64,000 nucleotides of DNA. It comes from JACKCD01 sp041390905 (GTDB lineage: Bacteria; Chloroflexota; Anaerolineae; Promineifilales; Promineifilaceae). Shown one piece after another: positions 1 to 8,405 of the stretch. The stretch is from the NCBI GenBank assembly GCA_041390905.1, contig JAWKPA010000012.1:1736001-1800000 (forward strand), read 5' to 3'. Below the pieces are notes generated by a model. That model did no database searches, was not told the DNA's origin, and saw only the letters and a program-made list of their open reading frames with translations. The position numbers were made by a program, and so were the translations under genes. Every line of letters starts with the position of its first letter. Positions within the stretch are counted from its first letter, which is position 1.

Positions 1-793
1 TGTCCTTGGGCAGGCAGGCTCCACCGTAGGGAACGCCACCACGAACGCCGTAAAGCGGATTCCACATGCTTTCGGCACTGCGGGCAACGGTTGCCCCAAC
101 GAGGTTGCTGTCAATACCTAACTGCTCGCAAATCTGGTGTACTTCGTTGAAGTAGCTGATTTTGACGGCGTTGTAGATATTGTTAACGTATTTGATCATT
201 TCGGCTTCAGTGGGGGTGCAGTGGACGATGAGACCACCAAAGGGGGCATAGATTTTGTTGAGCAGACTGGCGCAGCGTTGATCGGTTGAACCAAGAACGG
301 TGATCCAGGGGCGGTCAAAATCTTGAACGGCCGTTTTCTGGCGCAAAAATTCCGGGTTCATGCAGACACCAAAATCAACCCCCGCTTCCTTGCCCGATGC
401 CTGTTCCAAAATAGGCGTCAAGCATTGCTCAGTCGTTGTGGGAGGAACCGTACTGCGAACAACAACGACCACAAACTTGTCTGTTTGGGCAAGCCCCCGG
501 CCCACATCACGGGCGGCCGACTTGATATGATCTAACACAACGCGATTGTTCACAGTAGGCGTGGAAACCGTTAGCATAACAACATCAACCGCCGACCAAT
601 CAACATGAACGGCCGTTGTTGCCATTAATCCCTCCTGGCGCAATTGGTAAATCCGCTCCTGATTGACATCAACATAGGTTACCGCATGGCCCTTTCTGGT
701 AAAACCTTTCCCAGTGGCAACCCCAACAACCCCGGAACCAACAACTAGAATGTTGCATGGGGCATTCTCCCGTGGATTAGGCTTTGTAAACAT
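1..793 (-). CDS. UDP-glucose/nucleotide-sugar 6-dehydrogenase family, C-terminus cut by window edge
   Basis: NAD-dependent oxidation of a UDP-sugar (or GDP-mannose) to the uronic acid is the family reaction. Reading the minus strand from ATG at 793 gives an open frame to the edge (264 codons). Visible are the Rossmann motif GSGVVGVATG (about residue 19), STVPPTTTE, NPEFLRQ, the VNNIYNAVKISYFNEV segment, and GGACLPKD near the edge. The Cys of GGACLPKD matches the catalytic cysteine. The NAD-binding and middle domains are present; the C-terminal domain is beyond the window. A strong AGGAGG lies 5 nt upstream of the start. A second, different UDP-sugar dehydrogenase lies at 30228. The exact sugar substrate cannot be told. 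Confidence 0.9.
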   Translation of the reverse strand, partial: MFTKPNPRENAPCNILVVGSGVVGVATGKGFTRKGHAVTYVDVNQERIYQLRQEGLMATTAVHVDWSAVDVVMLTVSTPTVNNRVVLDHIKSAARDVGRGLAQTDKFVVVVVRSTVPPTTTEQCLTPILEQASGKEAGVDFGVCMNPEFLRQKTAVQDFDRPWITVLGSTDQRCASLLNKIYAPFGGLIVHCTPTEAEMIKYVNNIYNAVKISYFNEVHQICEQLGIDSNLVGATVARSAESMWNPLYGVRGGVPYGGACLPKD

Positions 794-798
794 GGATT

Positions 799-804
799 CC
801 TCCT
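799..804 (-). promoter_or_regulatory. Strong Shine-Dalgarno AGGAGG fixing the start at 793
   Basis: AGGAGG on the minus strand, 5 nt before the ATG of the dehydrogenase. It decides the start. Confidence 0.8.
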
Positions 805-1473
805 AAAGAATGCTCTCAAATGATGATGTATTGGCACAGGCAATGCTGCAAACTGCCCAAAGCATCATTGAATGAATACGTCTCTTACGAAAATTACAGT
901 TTTTCTTGATGTCGCATTGCTATCATGACTGGATAGCTCATGTCCCTAAAACTTAATAATGCGACGCCGCTTGCTTTGTCTTGTTAAATGGGGTAACGAA
1001 GAGAAGAAAATGCGTGATTGTGGAGTGATGTACGACGTCGGATCTCCTATGGCTTCTTTCTTACAGAGGCACCGTCAAGCTGTTTTGCCTGACGCTCCCT
1101 AGCCTCACAGTAGAAAGAAAAATAGTTAGAATGTAATGCTATATTTTTCCAATAAGTGCGCTCCTTATGCTGCACATTGCATTTGCTACTTCAGTGTCAA
1201 TGAGCAATTTGTACCGATACAGTTAACATTAAAGTGGACTACTATAGGTAATTTGTACTATTTCTGCTACGCACGTAATTGTAACAATAAAAACTTACAA
1301 CGCATCTTACAGTATTCACGCAAAATTCACGGGCGCATTAACGGGAGCCATTCAGCAGCAATAAGGCATTAGTCCTGACTTGAAAGTCACATAGACAGGC
1401 ACCTGCTCACACCTTAGACTGAGCTTATTGATTGATTCAAAGCTCTCTTAAGTTGGTGACTATAGGTATAACA
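805..1473. other. AT-rich intergenic region, no gene seen
   Basis: About 670 bases between divergently transcribed genes. Base composition is clearly more AT-rich than the flanking genes, and no AACGGCCGTT copies occur here. It must hold the promoters of both neighbours, but I find no convincing -35/-10 pair. A hairpin-like stretch lies near 1067-1100 (GAGGC...GCCTGACGCTCCC). A 78-codon open frame at 1136-1372 lacks a ribosome site and protein-like composition. Confidence 0.5.
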
Positions 1474-3552
1474 ATGTCTATAAAAACGTATTGGAAAAAC
1501 GGTCTGCTTATCCTTGCTATCTTCGCCATGATTATCTTTACTTTTTCGGCAGCGATGGCAGATATGGCAGATTATTACGTAAGCCCAGGCGGTAATGACG
1601 GTAATGATGGGTTGTCCCCGGAAACGGCCGTTTTAACCATCCAGCAAGCCCTCATGCGTGCCCAACCCGGCGACGTGGTGCATCTGGCGGCGGGTGAGTA
1701 TGACCAGGATGTTGTTTCCGTGCGCAACGGCAGCAGCAACGCCCCGATTACCATGACCGGGCCGAAAGATGCCGTCATACATGGGGCGGGAAACGGCCGT
1801 ATTTTTGAAATCAACCACGACTACATCACCCTCGACGGCTTCACCATTGACGGGCTGCACGGCGACCCCGCCAGCGCCAGCGGCTACCGCGACAAACTGC
1901 TCTATGTTCACGGCCGGCAGATCCGCCGGGGCGTGGTCGGTTTGCGCGTGCTTAATATGACCTTTGCCAACGCCGGGGGCGAATGCGTGCGGCTGCGCTA
2001 CTTTGTCCAAAACAGCGAAATCGCCCACTCCACCTTCCGCAACTGCGGCGTCCACGACTTTTTCTTTAGCGCGGGCGGCAAAAATGGCGAAGGCATTTAC
2101 ATGGGAACCTCTAGCACCCAGTGGAACGACGGCAAAAATCCCACCGCCGACCCCGATGAGACCAACAACAACTGGATTCACGACAACCTGATTGTGACCC
2201 AGGGCAATGAATGCGTGGAGGTCAAAGAAGGAGCCAGCGGCAACATCATCGAACATAACGATTGCAGCGGGCAGCGCGACCCCAACTCTGGTGGATTTGG
2301 GCTGCGCGGCAGCGGCAACGTGCTGCGCTACAACCGCAGCTATGGCAACGTGGGGGCAGGGGTGCGTCTGGGTGGTCACGAAGTTGGTGGCGTTCTTTAT
2401 GGACAGGAAAACGACATCTACGGCAATGAAATTTTTGGCAACCAGGCTGGTGGCATCAAGTTTCAGGTGGACAACCAGGGCATGGTGTGTGGCAACCTGA
2501 TGTCTGATAACAACGGGGGCGACAACGTGGGGCGCTATGGTGATCTCTACACCGCCGCCGCGCCGTGCAGCGATTCTGAGCCGCCGACCACGCCCACCGC
2601 TGCCAGTGAGCCGCCGCAGGGTGGCATCACGGTGACGGCCAGCAGCGACGATGGCAACGCGCCGGAGAATACGCTTGATCAACGGCTGGATACGCGCTGG
2701 TCAACCCAGGGTGACGGGGAGTGGATTACCTATAATCTGGGTGCGGTCAAGATGGTCGAGTCCATACGGATTGCTTTCCACCAGGGCACGCAGCGGGTGG
2801 CCTATTTTGACATTGAGGTGTCGGAAGATGGGGCAGGCTGGACGCAGGTGCTGGCGGGTGAGAGCAATGGGCTGACCGATGACCTGCAAACGTTTATGCT
2901 TACCCCGGTGGCAGCGCAATATGTTCGCTTTGTGGGGTATGGCAACTCCAGCAACAATTGGAACAGCTTGACCGAGGTGGAAATTTTGGCAAGCGATGGG
3001 GATGTGGCGGTGACGCCGGAAGCAACGGCCGTTCCTGACCCCATCACCACGCCCGACCCCACCAAGTTGCCGGAGCCGGTGACGATTTACCAGCTTGAGC
3101 CGGGCAACAACTGGATTGAGGCCGAAGGCCACACCAACAGCAGCGTAGGCAACTGGATGCAGGCTGAGGATGCCTACGCTGCTGACAACCGGTTTATGCT
3201 CCTGAACGCCGGCCGCGATGACCGTGGCAACCCCAATGACGTGTTGGAATATACGTTCAGCATGAATTATGAGGGCAACATTTACGTTTGGTATCGTGGC
3301 ATCCGTTCCCCTAATTCGCGTCATGGTATTTATATTCAGTTGGATAACGGCCGTTTAAACCGCGCCGATCTGTTGGGCGACAAATGGAGTTGGTATCTCG
3401 ATGACAACACCCGCGAATGGACGATTACCCCCGGCACCCACACCCTCCGCTTTTACAATCGCTTTGAAGGCTCCCAACTTGACCGCATCCTCATCACCAC
3501 CGACCCCAACTTTGTCCCCGTTGGTCACGGCGACGTTGTGACATTGCCATAG
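1474..3552 (+). CDS. Secreted right-handed beta-helix protein with discoidin (F5/8C) and C-terminal carbohydrate-binding-like domain
   Basis: Probably an extracellular polysaccharide-binding or -cleaving protein. From ATG 1474 (692 aa) the N-terminus is a signal peptide (hydrophobic LLILAIFAMIIFTF, cleavage near SAAMA). Residues ~20-370 carry DUF1565/NosD-type beta-helix features: YYVSPGGNDGNDG, TIQQAL, repeated Asn-rich rungs such as GNIIEHNDC. Residues ~375-510 look like an F5/8 type C domain (DTRWSTQGDGEWITYNLG). After a Thr/Pro linker, the last ~150 residues (WIEAEGHTNSS...) resemble a CBM-like beta-sandwich. An upstream in-frame TTG at 1432 would put 14 extra residues before the signal peptide, so ATG 1474 is preferred. 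No catalytic residues can be assigned. Confidence 0.85.
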   Translation: MSIKTYWKNGLLILAIFAMIIFTFSAAMADMADYYVSPGGNDGNDGLSPETAVLTIQQALMRAQPGDVVHLAAGEYDQDVVSVRNGSSNAPITMTGPKDAVIHGAGNGRIFEINHDYITLDGFTIDGLHGDPASASGYRDKLLYVHGRQIRRGVVGLRVLNMTFANAGGECVRLRYFVQNSEIAHSTFRNCGVHDFFFSAGGKNGEGIYMGTSSTQWNDGKNPTADPDETNNNWIHDNLIVTQGNECVEVKEGASGNIIEHNDCSGQRDPNSGGFGLRGSGNVLRYNRSYGNVGAGVRLGGHEVGGVLYGQENDIYGNEIFGNQAGGIKFQVDNQGMVCGNLMSDNNGGDNVGRYGDLYTAAAPCSDSEPPTTPTAASEPPQGGITVTASSDDGNAPENTLDQRLDTRWSTQGDGEWITYNLGAVKMVESIRIAFHQGTQRVAYFDIEVSEDGAGWTQVLAGESNGLTDDLQTFMLTPVAAQYVRFVGYGNSSNNWNSLTEVEILASDGDVAVTPEATAVPDPITTPDPTKLPEPVTIYQLEPGNNWIEAEGHTNSSVGNWMQAEDAYAADNRFMLLNAGRDDRGNPNDVLEYTFSMNYEGNIYVWYRGIRSPNSRHGIYIQLDNGRLNRADLLGDKWSWYLDDNTREWTITPGTHTLRFYNRFEGSQLDRILITTDPNFVPVGHGDVVTLP

Positions 3553-3615
3553 TTCCGTATCCGTCAGCTTTTTGTCGTTTATTTGGGTAACTTTAAATAA
3601 GCGGTTGCTGTATCC

Positions 3616-5529
3616 CTATCGCCGCCGATTCAAATACAACATCCCTGCCCCGGCCAGCAGCAGCACACCGATGCTGCCCAAAAAGAAGGGAGCGATGGTG
3701 CTGCTGGTGATGGGGTTGGTGGCTGGGACGAGGGTTGGCGTGGGAAGCGGAACGGCCGTTTCCACTACCATAATCGTCGGAACGGCCGTTGCTGTTGCCG
3801 TAGGCAAGGGGGTAGCCGTGGGCGAGGGCGGCGGCGGGACGGTGGCCGTGGGTTGAGGTGTGGGGCTGGCAAGCTCGGCCGGCAGGTCGGTGGAGCCACC
3901 AATTTCCACCGGCTGCGGCTGGATGCCCACAATCACTTCCTGCCCCAACTGCAAAATGCTGCTGTCTGTCAATCCGCTAAAAGCAAAAAGCTCCTCCATC
4001 GTCAGTCCATACGTCGTGGCAATGCCAATCAGCGTGTCGTTGGGGCGCACCACGTGGACGATCACGCCGTCGGGCTTCACCTTGGCCTGGGGAAACCCGG
4101 CCAGCGGGCTGGAGCCGTCGGGCAAAATGGTGTAGCCCAACACAAGCTGCTGCCCCACCGACAACACCACGTCGTTGCCAACGTTGTTGTACTCCAGCAG
4201 GTCGGCCAGCGGCACGCCAAAGCGGTCGGCAATGAGGATGAGGGTGTCGCCGGGAACAACGGTATAGATTAAACGGCCGTCGCTCTGCGCCGTGGGCGAG
4301 GCGATGGGGGTGTTGGTGGCTGTGGGCAGCGGGGTTTCGGTGGGCGGCGGGGTTTCGGTGGGCGTACCGGCGGGGGTTGGTGTGTTGGTGATTTGGGAAA
4401 CGGCCGTTGCGGCCGGAACGCCCCCCTCTGGCGTGGCCGTAGCCGGGGGGCTGGTTGGTACAGGCGGTGCGGCCAGATTTCCCGCCTTGTAAGCGGCACT
4501 CAATTCGGCCGTTAGCCCCAGATACAGGTTGCCATACTCCACGCTTGGCTCAATCTGGCTTCCCTCCGGCCACTCGTTAAACGAAGTGATAATCAGCATG
4601 TCGGGCGAGCTGGCCGCTGCGCCGCCAAAGCTGGCGCGATAATAGTCACCGTTGGCGCGGTCGCGGGTGAAGGCGGCGCTGCCCCGCCCCAGCAGCGTGT
4701 CGTTCCAGCCCGGCATCGCCGTTGCCGCCCAATATTTATAGCCGCCATAGGTGGCAGCAGCAGCGCGGGTGTTGGCTGCCCAGCTTTGGGCTGTTCCCGC
4801 TGGGTTGGCCGACCACGCCGTGTTATACAAATGCAGCCCGTCAAACGCCCCCAAATAGTTGGTGTTGGCACCCTCGGCAATCCAAATGCTGTTGCGGTCG
4901 GGGTCAACCGCGCCGCGAATGGTGTTCCATTCTTCGACGCTCAACAGCCAGTTGGCCCAAAAATAGACCACCGGCTTGCCGTCTACGCGGAGGTAGGCGG
5001 GATGCTGGGCGTGGGTTTGCAGCAAAGTTCGCAGGGCATTGATGCGGTCGTCATTGCTTTTGAAAAAGGGACTACCCACTTCAAAATCCACCGCCGCCTT
5101 GAAACCACTGGCTGCTGCCACGTTGAGCAATGTTTGGAAATTTGGCTCTGTTTGGTTGTTTTCTACCGTTGGCCCATACCAGCTTTGCACAAAGCCATCA
5201 ATTCCCGCCGACTGCGCCTCGCTGACGTGGCGCTGGATGGTGCCAGCGTCGGTGGAGAAATAGGGGTTGGGTGGGTTGAACGGCGTTTTGCCCGCCCCAA
5301 AGGAGTTGGGGCTAAACCAGGCGTAATAAAACGCCAGCACCAATTTGGTTTGCCCCTGTGCCTGGGCGGAACTGCTTGTGAGCGCGAGGCCGAGAAGGAG
5401 GAGGCAGGGGAGGAGGAGATGGAGAGGACGGACGACGGACGACCGACGACGGACGACGGGAGATTTGCCCTCCGTCCCCCGTCTTTCGTCCTCCGTCCTT
5501 TCAAACACTTTATGATCCGGGGCCAACAT
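3616..5529 (-). CDS. GH99-like secreted protein with two LysM domains and C-terminal membrane anchor
   Basis: Likely a surface-anchored glycan-acting protein. Order of parts (637 aa from ATG 5529): an arginine-rich N-terminus encoded by a hairpin repeat, signal sequence HLLLPCLLLLGLALT, then a glycoside-hydrolase-family-99-like barrel (~60-355) with LAFYYAW, GIDGFVQSWYGP and ITSFNEWPEGSQIEPS. The NEWPEG motif holds the acid/base glutamates in that family. A Thr/Pro linker, two LysM repeats (VVPGDTLILIADRFGV; VVRPNDTLIGIATTYG), another linker, and a final transmembrane segment followed by RRR complete it. It overlaps the end of the SppA-like gene by 20 bases and is probably co-transcribed with it. 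GTG at 5508 is an alternative start. GH99 specificity is endo-alpha-mannan cleavage in known members; the substrate here is unknown. Confidence 0.85.
   Translation of the reverse strand: MLAPDHKVFERTEDERRGTEGKSPVVRRRSSVVRPLHLLLPCLLLLGLALTSSSAQAQGQTKLVLAFYYAWFSPNSFGAGKTPFNPPNPYFSTDAGTIQRHVSEAQSAGIDGFVQSWYGPTVENNQTEPNFQTLLNVAAASGFKAAVDFEVGSPFFKSNDDRINALRTLLQTHAQHPAYLRVDGKPVVYFWANWLLSVEEWNTIRGAVDPDRNSIWIAEGANTNYLGAFDGLHLYNTAWSANPAGTAQSWAANTRAAAATYGGYKYWAATAMPGWNDTLLGRGSAAFTRDRANGDYYRASFGGAAASSPDMLIITSFNEWPEGSQIEPSVEYGNLYLGLTAELSAAYKAGNLAAPPVPTSPPATATPEGGVPAATAVSQITNTPTPAGTPTETPPPTETPLPTATNTPIASPTAQSDGRLIYTVVPGDTLILIADRFGVPLADLLEYNNVGNDVVLSVGQQLVLGYTILPDGSSPLAGFPQAKVKPDGVIVHVVRPNDTLIGIATTYGLTMEELFAFSGLTDSSILQLGQEVIVGIQPQPVEIGGSTDLPAELASPTPQPTATVPPPPSPTATPLPTATATAVPTIMVVETAVPLPTPTLVPATNPITSSTIAPFFLGSIGVLLLAGAGMLYLNRRR
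5420..5503. repeat. GGACGGA-type hairpin repeat inside the N-terminal coding region
   Basis: Left arm built of iterated GGACGACGG units and right arm of CCGTCCTCCGTCC units, facing each other around GGGAGATTTGCCC. Same family as the copy at 10252-10325. In the GH99-like gene it is read through in frame as an Arg-rich stretch just before the signal peptide. Confidence 0.8.
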
Positions 5530-6532
5530 AACGGTACTCAAGGGAAGGGGTGGTTAGATCGGTGACGGTTTGCAGCAGCCGGTCGCTGTCGCTGGTGAAG
5601 AGGCGGCTGCTCATGCCGAGCAGGATTTGGCTAAAACTGGGCAGCCGTTCGTATTCGACGAGGCGCGGGTCGCCTTCAATGCCGCCCAAGGCGGCGGCTT
5701 TGGTGATGGCAACGTCGAGATCGCCCAGTTCATCCACTAACCCGTTGGCAAGGGCCTGGCGACCGGTGTAAATACGGCCGTCGGCAATTTGGCGCACCGT
5801 TGCTTCCTCCAGCCCACGCCCGGCGGCCACAATGCGGACAAATTCGTCGTAGGATTCGTTGATAAACGCTTCCAGAATTGCTTGCTGCTCCGGGGACATC
5901 GCTTCCCAACTGTTGCCCAGGGCTTTGTTGGGGCCGCTGGTGAGGGTGATCACGTTGACACCCCATTGGGTGGCAAGCTGTTCGGCGTTGAAGATTTGCA
6001 TGATGACGCCAATGCTGCCGGTTACGGTGTCGGGGCGGGCGATGATGTAGTCGGTGGGGGCGCTGACGTAGTAGCCGCCGGAAGCAGCAACGCTGGCCAT
6101 GCTGGCAACAACGGGTTTGTCGAGCGCCAAAATCGCTTCGTGGATTTGGGCAGAGCCGGTGACGGTGCCGCCGGGGCTGTCCACGCGCAGGACGATGGCT
6201 TTTATGCTGTCGTCGCTGCTGGCGGCTTCGAGGTCGGCGATGACGTTGGCGCTGGTGGCACCTTCGGCGGCAAAGTCGTCTACGTGGTCGCTGCTGGTGA
6301 TGGCTCCTTCGACGCGGACGATGGCGACGGCGTCGCCGGTGCCTGTGTCGGCGGTGGCGGGGTCAAAACCGGCCGTTCCCAGGCTGGCGGCGGCAACGAC
6401 GACAAAGAAAATGCAGCTGCACACGGGGAGCAAAAAGCCGAGGGCGACACCAGCCAGCACCCAAAGGGCGGTGCGGTTGTTGCCTTCGCTTTTGAGGTGG
6501 ATTACTTGTGGTGGATTTTCGTTTTCGGTCAT
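5510..6532 (-). CDS. sppA: Signal peptide peptidase SppA-like serine protease (family S49)
   Basis: Membrane-bound protease that degrades cleaved signal peptides. 340 aa from ATG 6532. An N-terminal transmembrane helix (ALWVLAGVALGFLLPVCSC) is followed by a ClpP-like S49 domain. Family motifs are LRVDSPGGTVTGS, the nucleophile region MASVAASGGYYVSAP (Ser in the ASGGYY context), GSIGVIMQ, and KALGNSWEAMSPEQQ, with the DGRIYTGRQALANGLVDELG segment. Length and single core domain match the short SppA/SohB-like forms rather than the duplicated E. coli protein. A longer frame from 6598 exists, but the extended -10 at 6542-6547 lies inside it, so the shorter start is chosen. Confidence 0.92.
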   Translation of the reverse strand: MTENENPPQVIHLKSEGNNRTALWVLAGVALGFLLPVCSCIFFVVVAAASLGTAGFDPATADTGTGDAVAIVRVEGAITSSDHVDDFAAEGATSANVIADLEAASSDDSIKAIVLRVDSPGGTVTGSAQIHEAILALDKPVVASMASVAASGGYYVSAPTDYIIARPDTVTGSIGVIMQIFNAEQLATQWGVNVITLTSGPNKALGNSWEAMSPEQQAILEAFINESYDEFVRIVAAGRGLEEATVRQIADGRIYTGRQALANGLVDELGDLDVAITKAAALGGIEGDPRLVEYERLPSFSQILLGMSSRLFTSDSDRLLQTVTDLTTPSLEYRYVGPGS

Positions 6533-6541
6533 TGGTGGGGG

Positions 6542-6550
6542 ATTATAGCA
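6542..6550 (-). promoter_or_regulatory. Extended -10 promoter TGCTATAAT, predicts a (near-)leaderless sppA mRNA
   Basis: Minus-strand TGC-TATAAT ends 9 nt before the ATG at 6532, so transcription should begin only about 2-3 nt before the start codon. No -35 match; the TG extension usually compensates. No Shine-Dalgarno is present. Confidence 0.55.
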
Positions 6551-6630
6551 TGGTGGGGGAAAAAACGGCCGTTTTTCCCGCAAATAATGATCCTTCATTT
6601 ATGTTTTCCCTCATCCAGAAGCGGTGCCAG

Positions 6631-6660
6631 GTGTCACTGTCGTTAAAGGGTGGCTATAAT
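6631..6660 (+). promoter_or_regulatory. Probable sigma70 promoter of gene at 6801
   Basis: GTGTCA (4/6 to consensus), an 18-bp spacer and a perfect TATAAT at 6655-6660, in the divergent spacer upstream of the gene at 6801. Confidence 0.45.
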
Positions 6661-6664
6661 TCTC

Positions 6665-6708
6665 TGACAAGAGGACGCGGATAAACGCGAACAAACACGG
6701 ATCAATCT
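6665..6708. repeat. Dispersed ACGCGGA/ACGAACAC-type repeat, copy 1
   Basis: GAGGACGCGGATAAACGCG followed by AACAAACACGGATC. Related copies lie at 9704-9740, 15913-15957 and 24543-24570. All are intergenic and rich in ACGCGGA/ACGAACA units. Confidence 0.6.
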
Positions 6709-6800
6709 GTCGTTAGCAAATAGATGAAAGAGATGGGCGATAAACGTTGTGGCTGTTGCCTGCCCCTTTTCGTCTGTTGCCAATATACATTTGGAGGAGT

Positions 6801-7472
6801 ATGCACAGTTCATCTTTGCGAGGCCATGATTTTACCTTGACGGCCAGCCAGGGAGCCGTGACACACCAACAATGGTTCCAGGGGTTCCAAAACACGGAGC
6901 GCGTGGGGCTGGTTGCGCCCAATGGGTACGATGGTGTGGGCGCGGTTAACCTGGTCATGGCCTACGTCACCGCTTTCTATGATACCTACCGCGCCACGGG
7001 GGAAAAGTTTTATGCTTACCCCGACTTTTACAGCTTCCAATACTGCCAGCCCGTGGCCGAATACACCGATTTTGACATTTGGCCGGAACACAAGAATGTG
7101 GCGGTTGCCGGAGGGGCAGTGGAGATGCTCGATGCCATTAACGACCGGGGCATTACGGTGCTGCTGGTGCCAGACCGGGAACCGACCAACCCTACCTACT
7201 TTAAGGCGCAGCTTGAAAGTGCGCGGCGCATTGTCAAGCAGTGCTACGCCTATTCGTTTGCGGGGCAGGTGGATGGGGCTGATTTGCTGATTGAGACGAC
7301 GAATAGGTCGCTGGTGGAATGGGCTGACTCGGTTTTTGATTTACCGTCTGCCGCCGATGAGGCAGTGTGGCAAGAACGGCGGGCATGGTGGCGGGCGCAG
7401 GTGGCAAGCAGCCCGCGTCTGGTGCAATCGTACCGCTTGATTCAGTTTGAGGAGGCGTTGACGCTTTTGTGA
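6801..7472 (+). CDS. Conserved-looking protein of unknown function
   Basis: 223 aa from ATG 6801, chosen because GGAGGAG lies 3-8 nt upstream. An 18-codon-longer frame lacks a site. Soluble, no signal peptide or transmembrane segment, rich in aromatic residues in the first 110 (HQQWFQGFQNTERVGLVAP, FYAYPDFYSFQYCQP). The C-terminal third is helical. I do not recognise the family. The next gene starts 10 bases downstream and the carbonic anhydrase follows, so the three are probably one transcript. Confidence 0.8.
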   Translation: MHSSSLRGHDFTLTASQGAVTHQQWFQGFQNTERVGLVAPNGYDGVGAVNLVMAYVTAFYDTYRATGEKFYAYPDFYSFQYCQPVAEYTDFDIWPEHKNVAVAGGAVEMLDAINDRGITVLLVPDREPTNPTYFKAQLESARRIVKQCYAYSFAGQVDGADLLIETTNRSLVEWADSVFDLPSAADEAVWQERRAWWRAQVASSPRLVQSYRLIQFEEALTLL

Positions 7473-7482
7473 GGTAGCGTGT

Positions 7483-7722
7483 ATGTGTGAGGAACAGGCA
7501 GGTGATCTTGGCTTTGTGTACCGGGTTGCGAAGAATGGGGCCGTTTTGATTACGCATGACGGCCGGCTGGCGGCAACATTGCGGGGTGCGAAGGGGACTG
7601 ATTTTGTGGCAGCAATGGATCGTTCGACGTTTGCTGAGCAGCAGCAGGCAATGGCGCGGATAACGGGTAACTACAAGCGAGGTAATGAGAAAGCAGCCAG
7701 GAATCACCCACGCAACAGGTAG
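7483..7722 (+). CDS. Small conserved-looking protein, unknown function
   Basis: 79 aa, basic C-terminus (NYKRGNEKAARNHPRNR), central KNGAVLITHDGRLAATLRG followed by AKGTDFVAAMD, which reads like a compact beta-hairpin domain. Tight packing between the gene ending at 7472 and the carbonic anhydrase, same strand, supports it as real. The start may be GTG at 7516 rather than ATG at 7483, since no clear ribosome site precedes either. No function can be assigned. Confidence 0.65.
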   Translation: MCEEQAGDLGFVYRVAKNGAVLITHDGRLAATLRGAKGTDFVAAMDRSTFAEQQQAMARITGNYKRGNEKAARNHPRNR

Positions 7723-7743
7723 GTTTACAGGAGAGGATGCGTG

Positions 7744-8364
7744 ATGGTTTTAGCATTGGAAGCTTTGCAGCGGTTGCGGGAGGGAAACGGCCGTTTTGTG
7801 TCGGGTGTGCGTAGTCTGGAAACGCTCATGAGCCAGACGCGGCGGGGTGATCTGGTGGGTGGGCAAGCACCCTTTGCCGTTATTCTGGGCTGCTCCGATT
7901 CCCGCGTGCCGGTGGAAATGATTTTTGACCAGGGGCTGGGCGATCTGTTTGTCATTCGCGTAGCCGGTAACATTGTCGCCCCGTCGCAGGTGGGGAGCGT
8001 GGAGTTTGCTGCTGCCCAGTTTGGCACGCGGCTGGTGGTGGTGCTGGGGCACACCGGCTGTGGCGCGGTGCAGGCAACTTTAGAGGAGTTGCAGCGCAGC
8101 AGTGAAACCCAGTCACGCAATTTGCGCTCCATTGTGGACCGGATTCGGCCGGCGGTGGAGGGGCTATTGGCAACGGAACTGCGCCACAACCCGGAGGCGT
8201 TGACCCAGCAGGCCGTCCGCGCCAACGTCCGCATGTCGGCCAACTATTTGCGCCACGGCTCACAGCTCTTGGAGCAACTGGCAGAGCAGGACGGGCTGCT
8301 GGTGGTGGGGGCGGAATATTCGCTGGAAACGGGTGTGGTTGAATTTTTTGATGGGGTATCGTAG
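7744..8364 (+). CDS. Beta-class carbonic anhydrase
   Basis: Zinc enzyme for CO2 + H2O to bicarbonate + H+. 206 aa, the usual length for the bacterial beta class. Zinc and dyad motifs are intact: ILGCSDSRVP (Cys, then the Asp-Arg dyad) and VVLGHTGCGAV (His and Cys ligands). AGGAGAGG at 7729-7736 favours ATG 7744 over the GTG at 7741. Cytoplasmic, no signal peptide. The stop codon lies inside a 28-bp palindrome that may terminate transcription. Confidence 0.95.
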   Translation: MVLALEALQRLREGNGRFVSGVRSLETLMSQTRRGDLVGGQAPFAVILGCSDSRVPVEMIFDQGLGDLFVIRVAGNIVAPSQVGSVEFAAAQFGTRLVVVLGHTGCGAVQATLEELQRSSETQSRNLRSIVDRIRPAVEGLLATELRHNPEALTQQAVRANVRMSANYLRHGSQLLEQLAEQDGLLVVGAEYSLETGVVEFFDGVS

Positions 8365-8388
8365 GGCAAGTTTGCAAACTTGTCCTAC
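8361..8388. terminator. 28-bp palindrome overlapping the carbonic anhydrase stop codon
   Basis: Arms GTAGGGCAAGTTTG and CAAACTTGTCCTAC pair with one G-T, with essentially no loop, followed by ATTTTG. It belongs to the window's hairpin-repeat set and may act as a terminator or mRNA 3' end. Confidence 0.55.
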
Positions 8389-8405
8389 ATTTTGCGAAGA
8401 GAGAT

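Noticed and set aside
1136..1372. 78-codon open frame in the AT-rich spacer
   Set aside because: No ribosome site, cysteine/tyrosine-rich improbable composition, in a region of clearly non-coding base composition.
1633..2682. 349-codon open frame antisense to the beta-helix gene
   Set aside because: Antisense shadow: composition dominated by Val/Ala/His, no start signal; the sense gene has signal peptide and domains.
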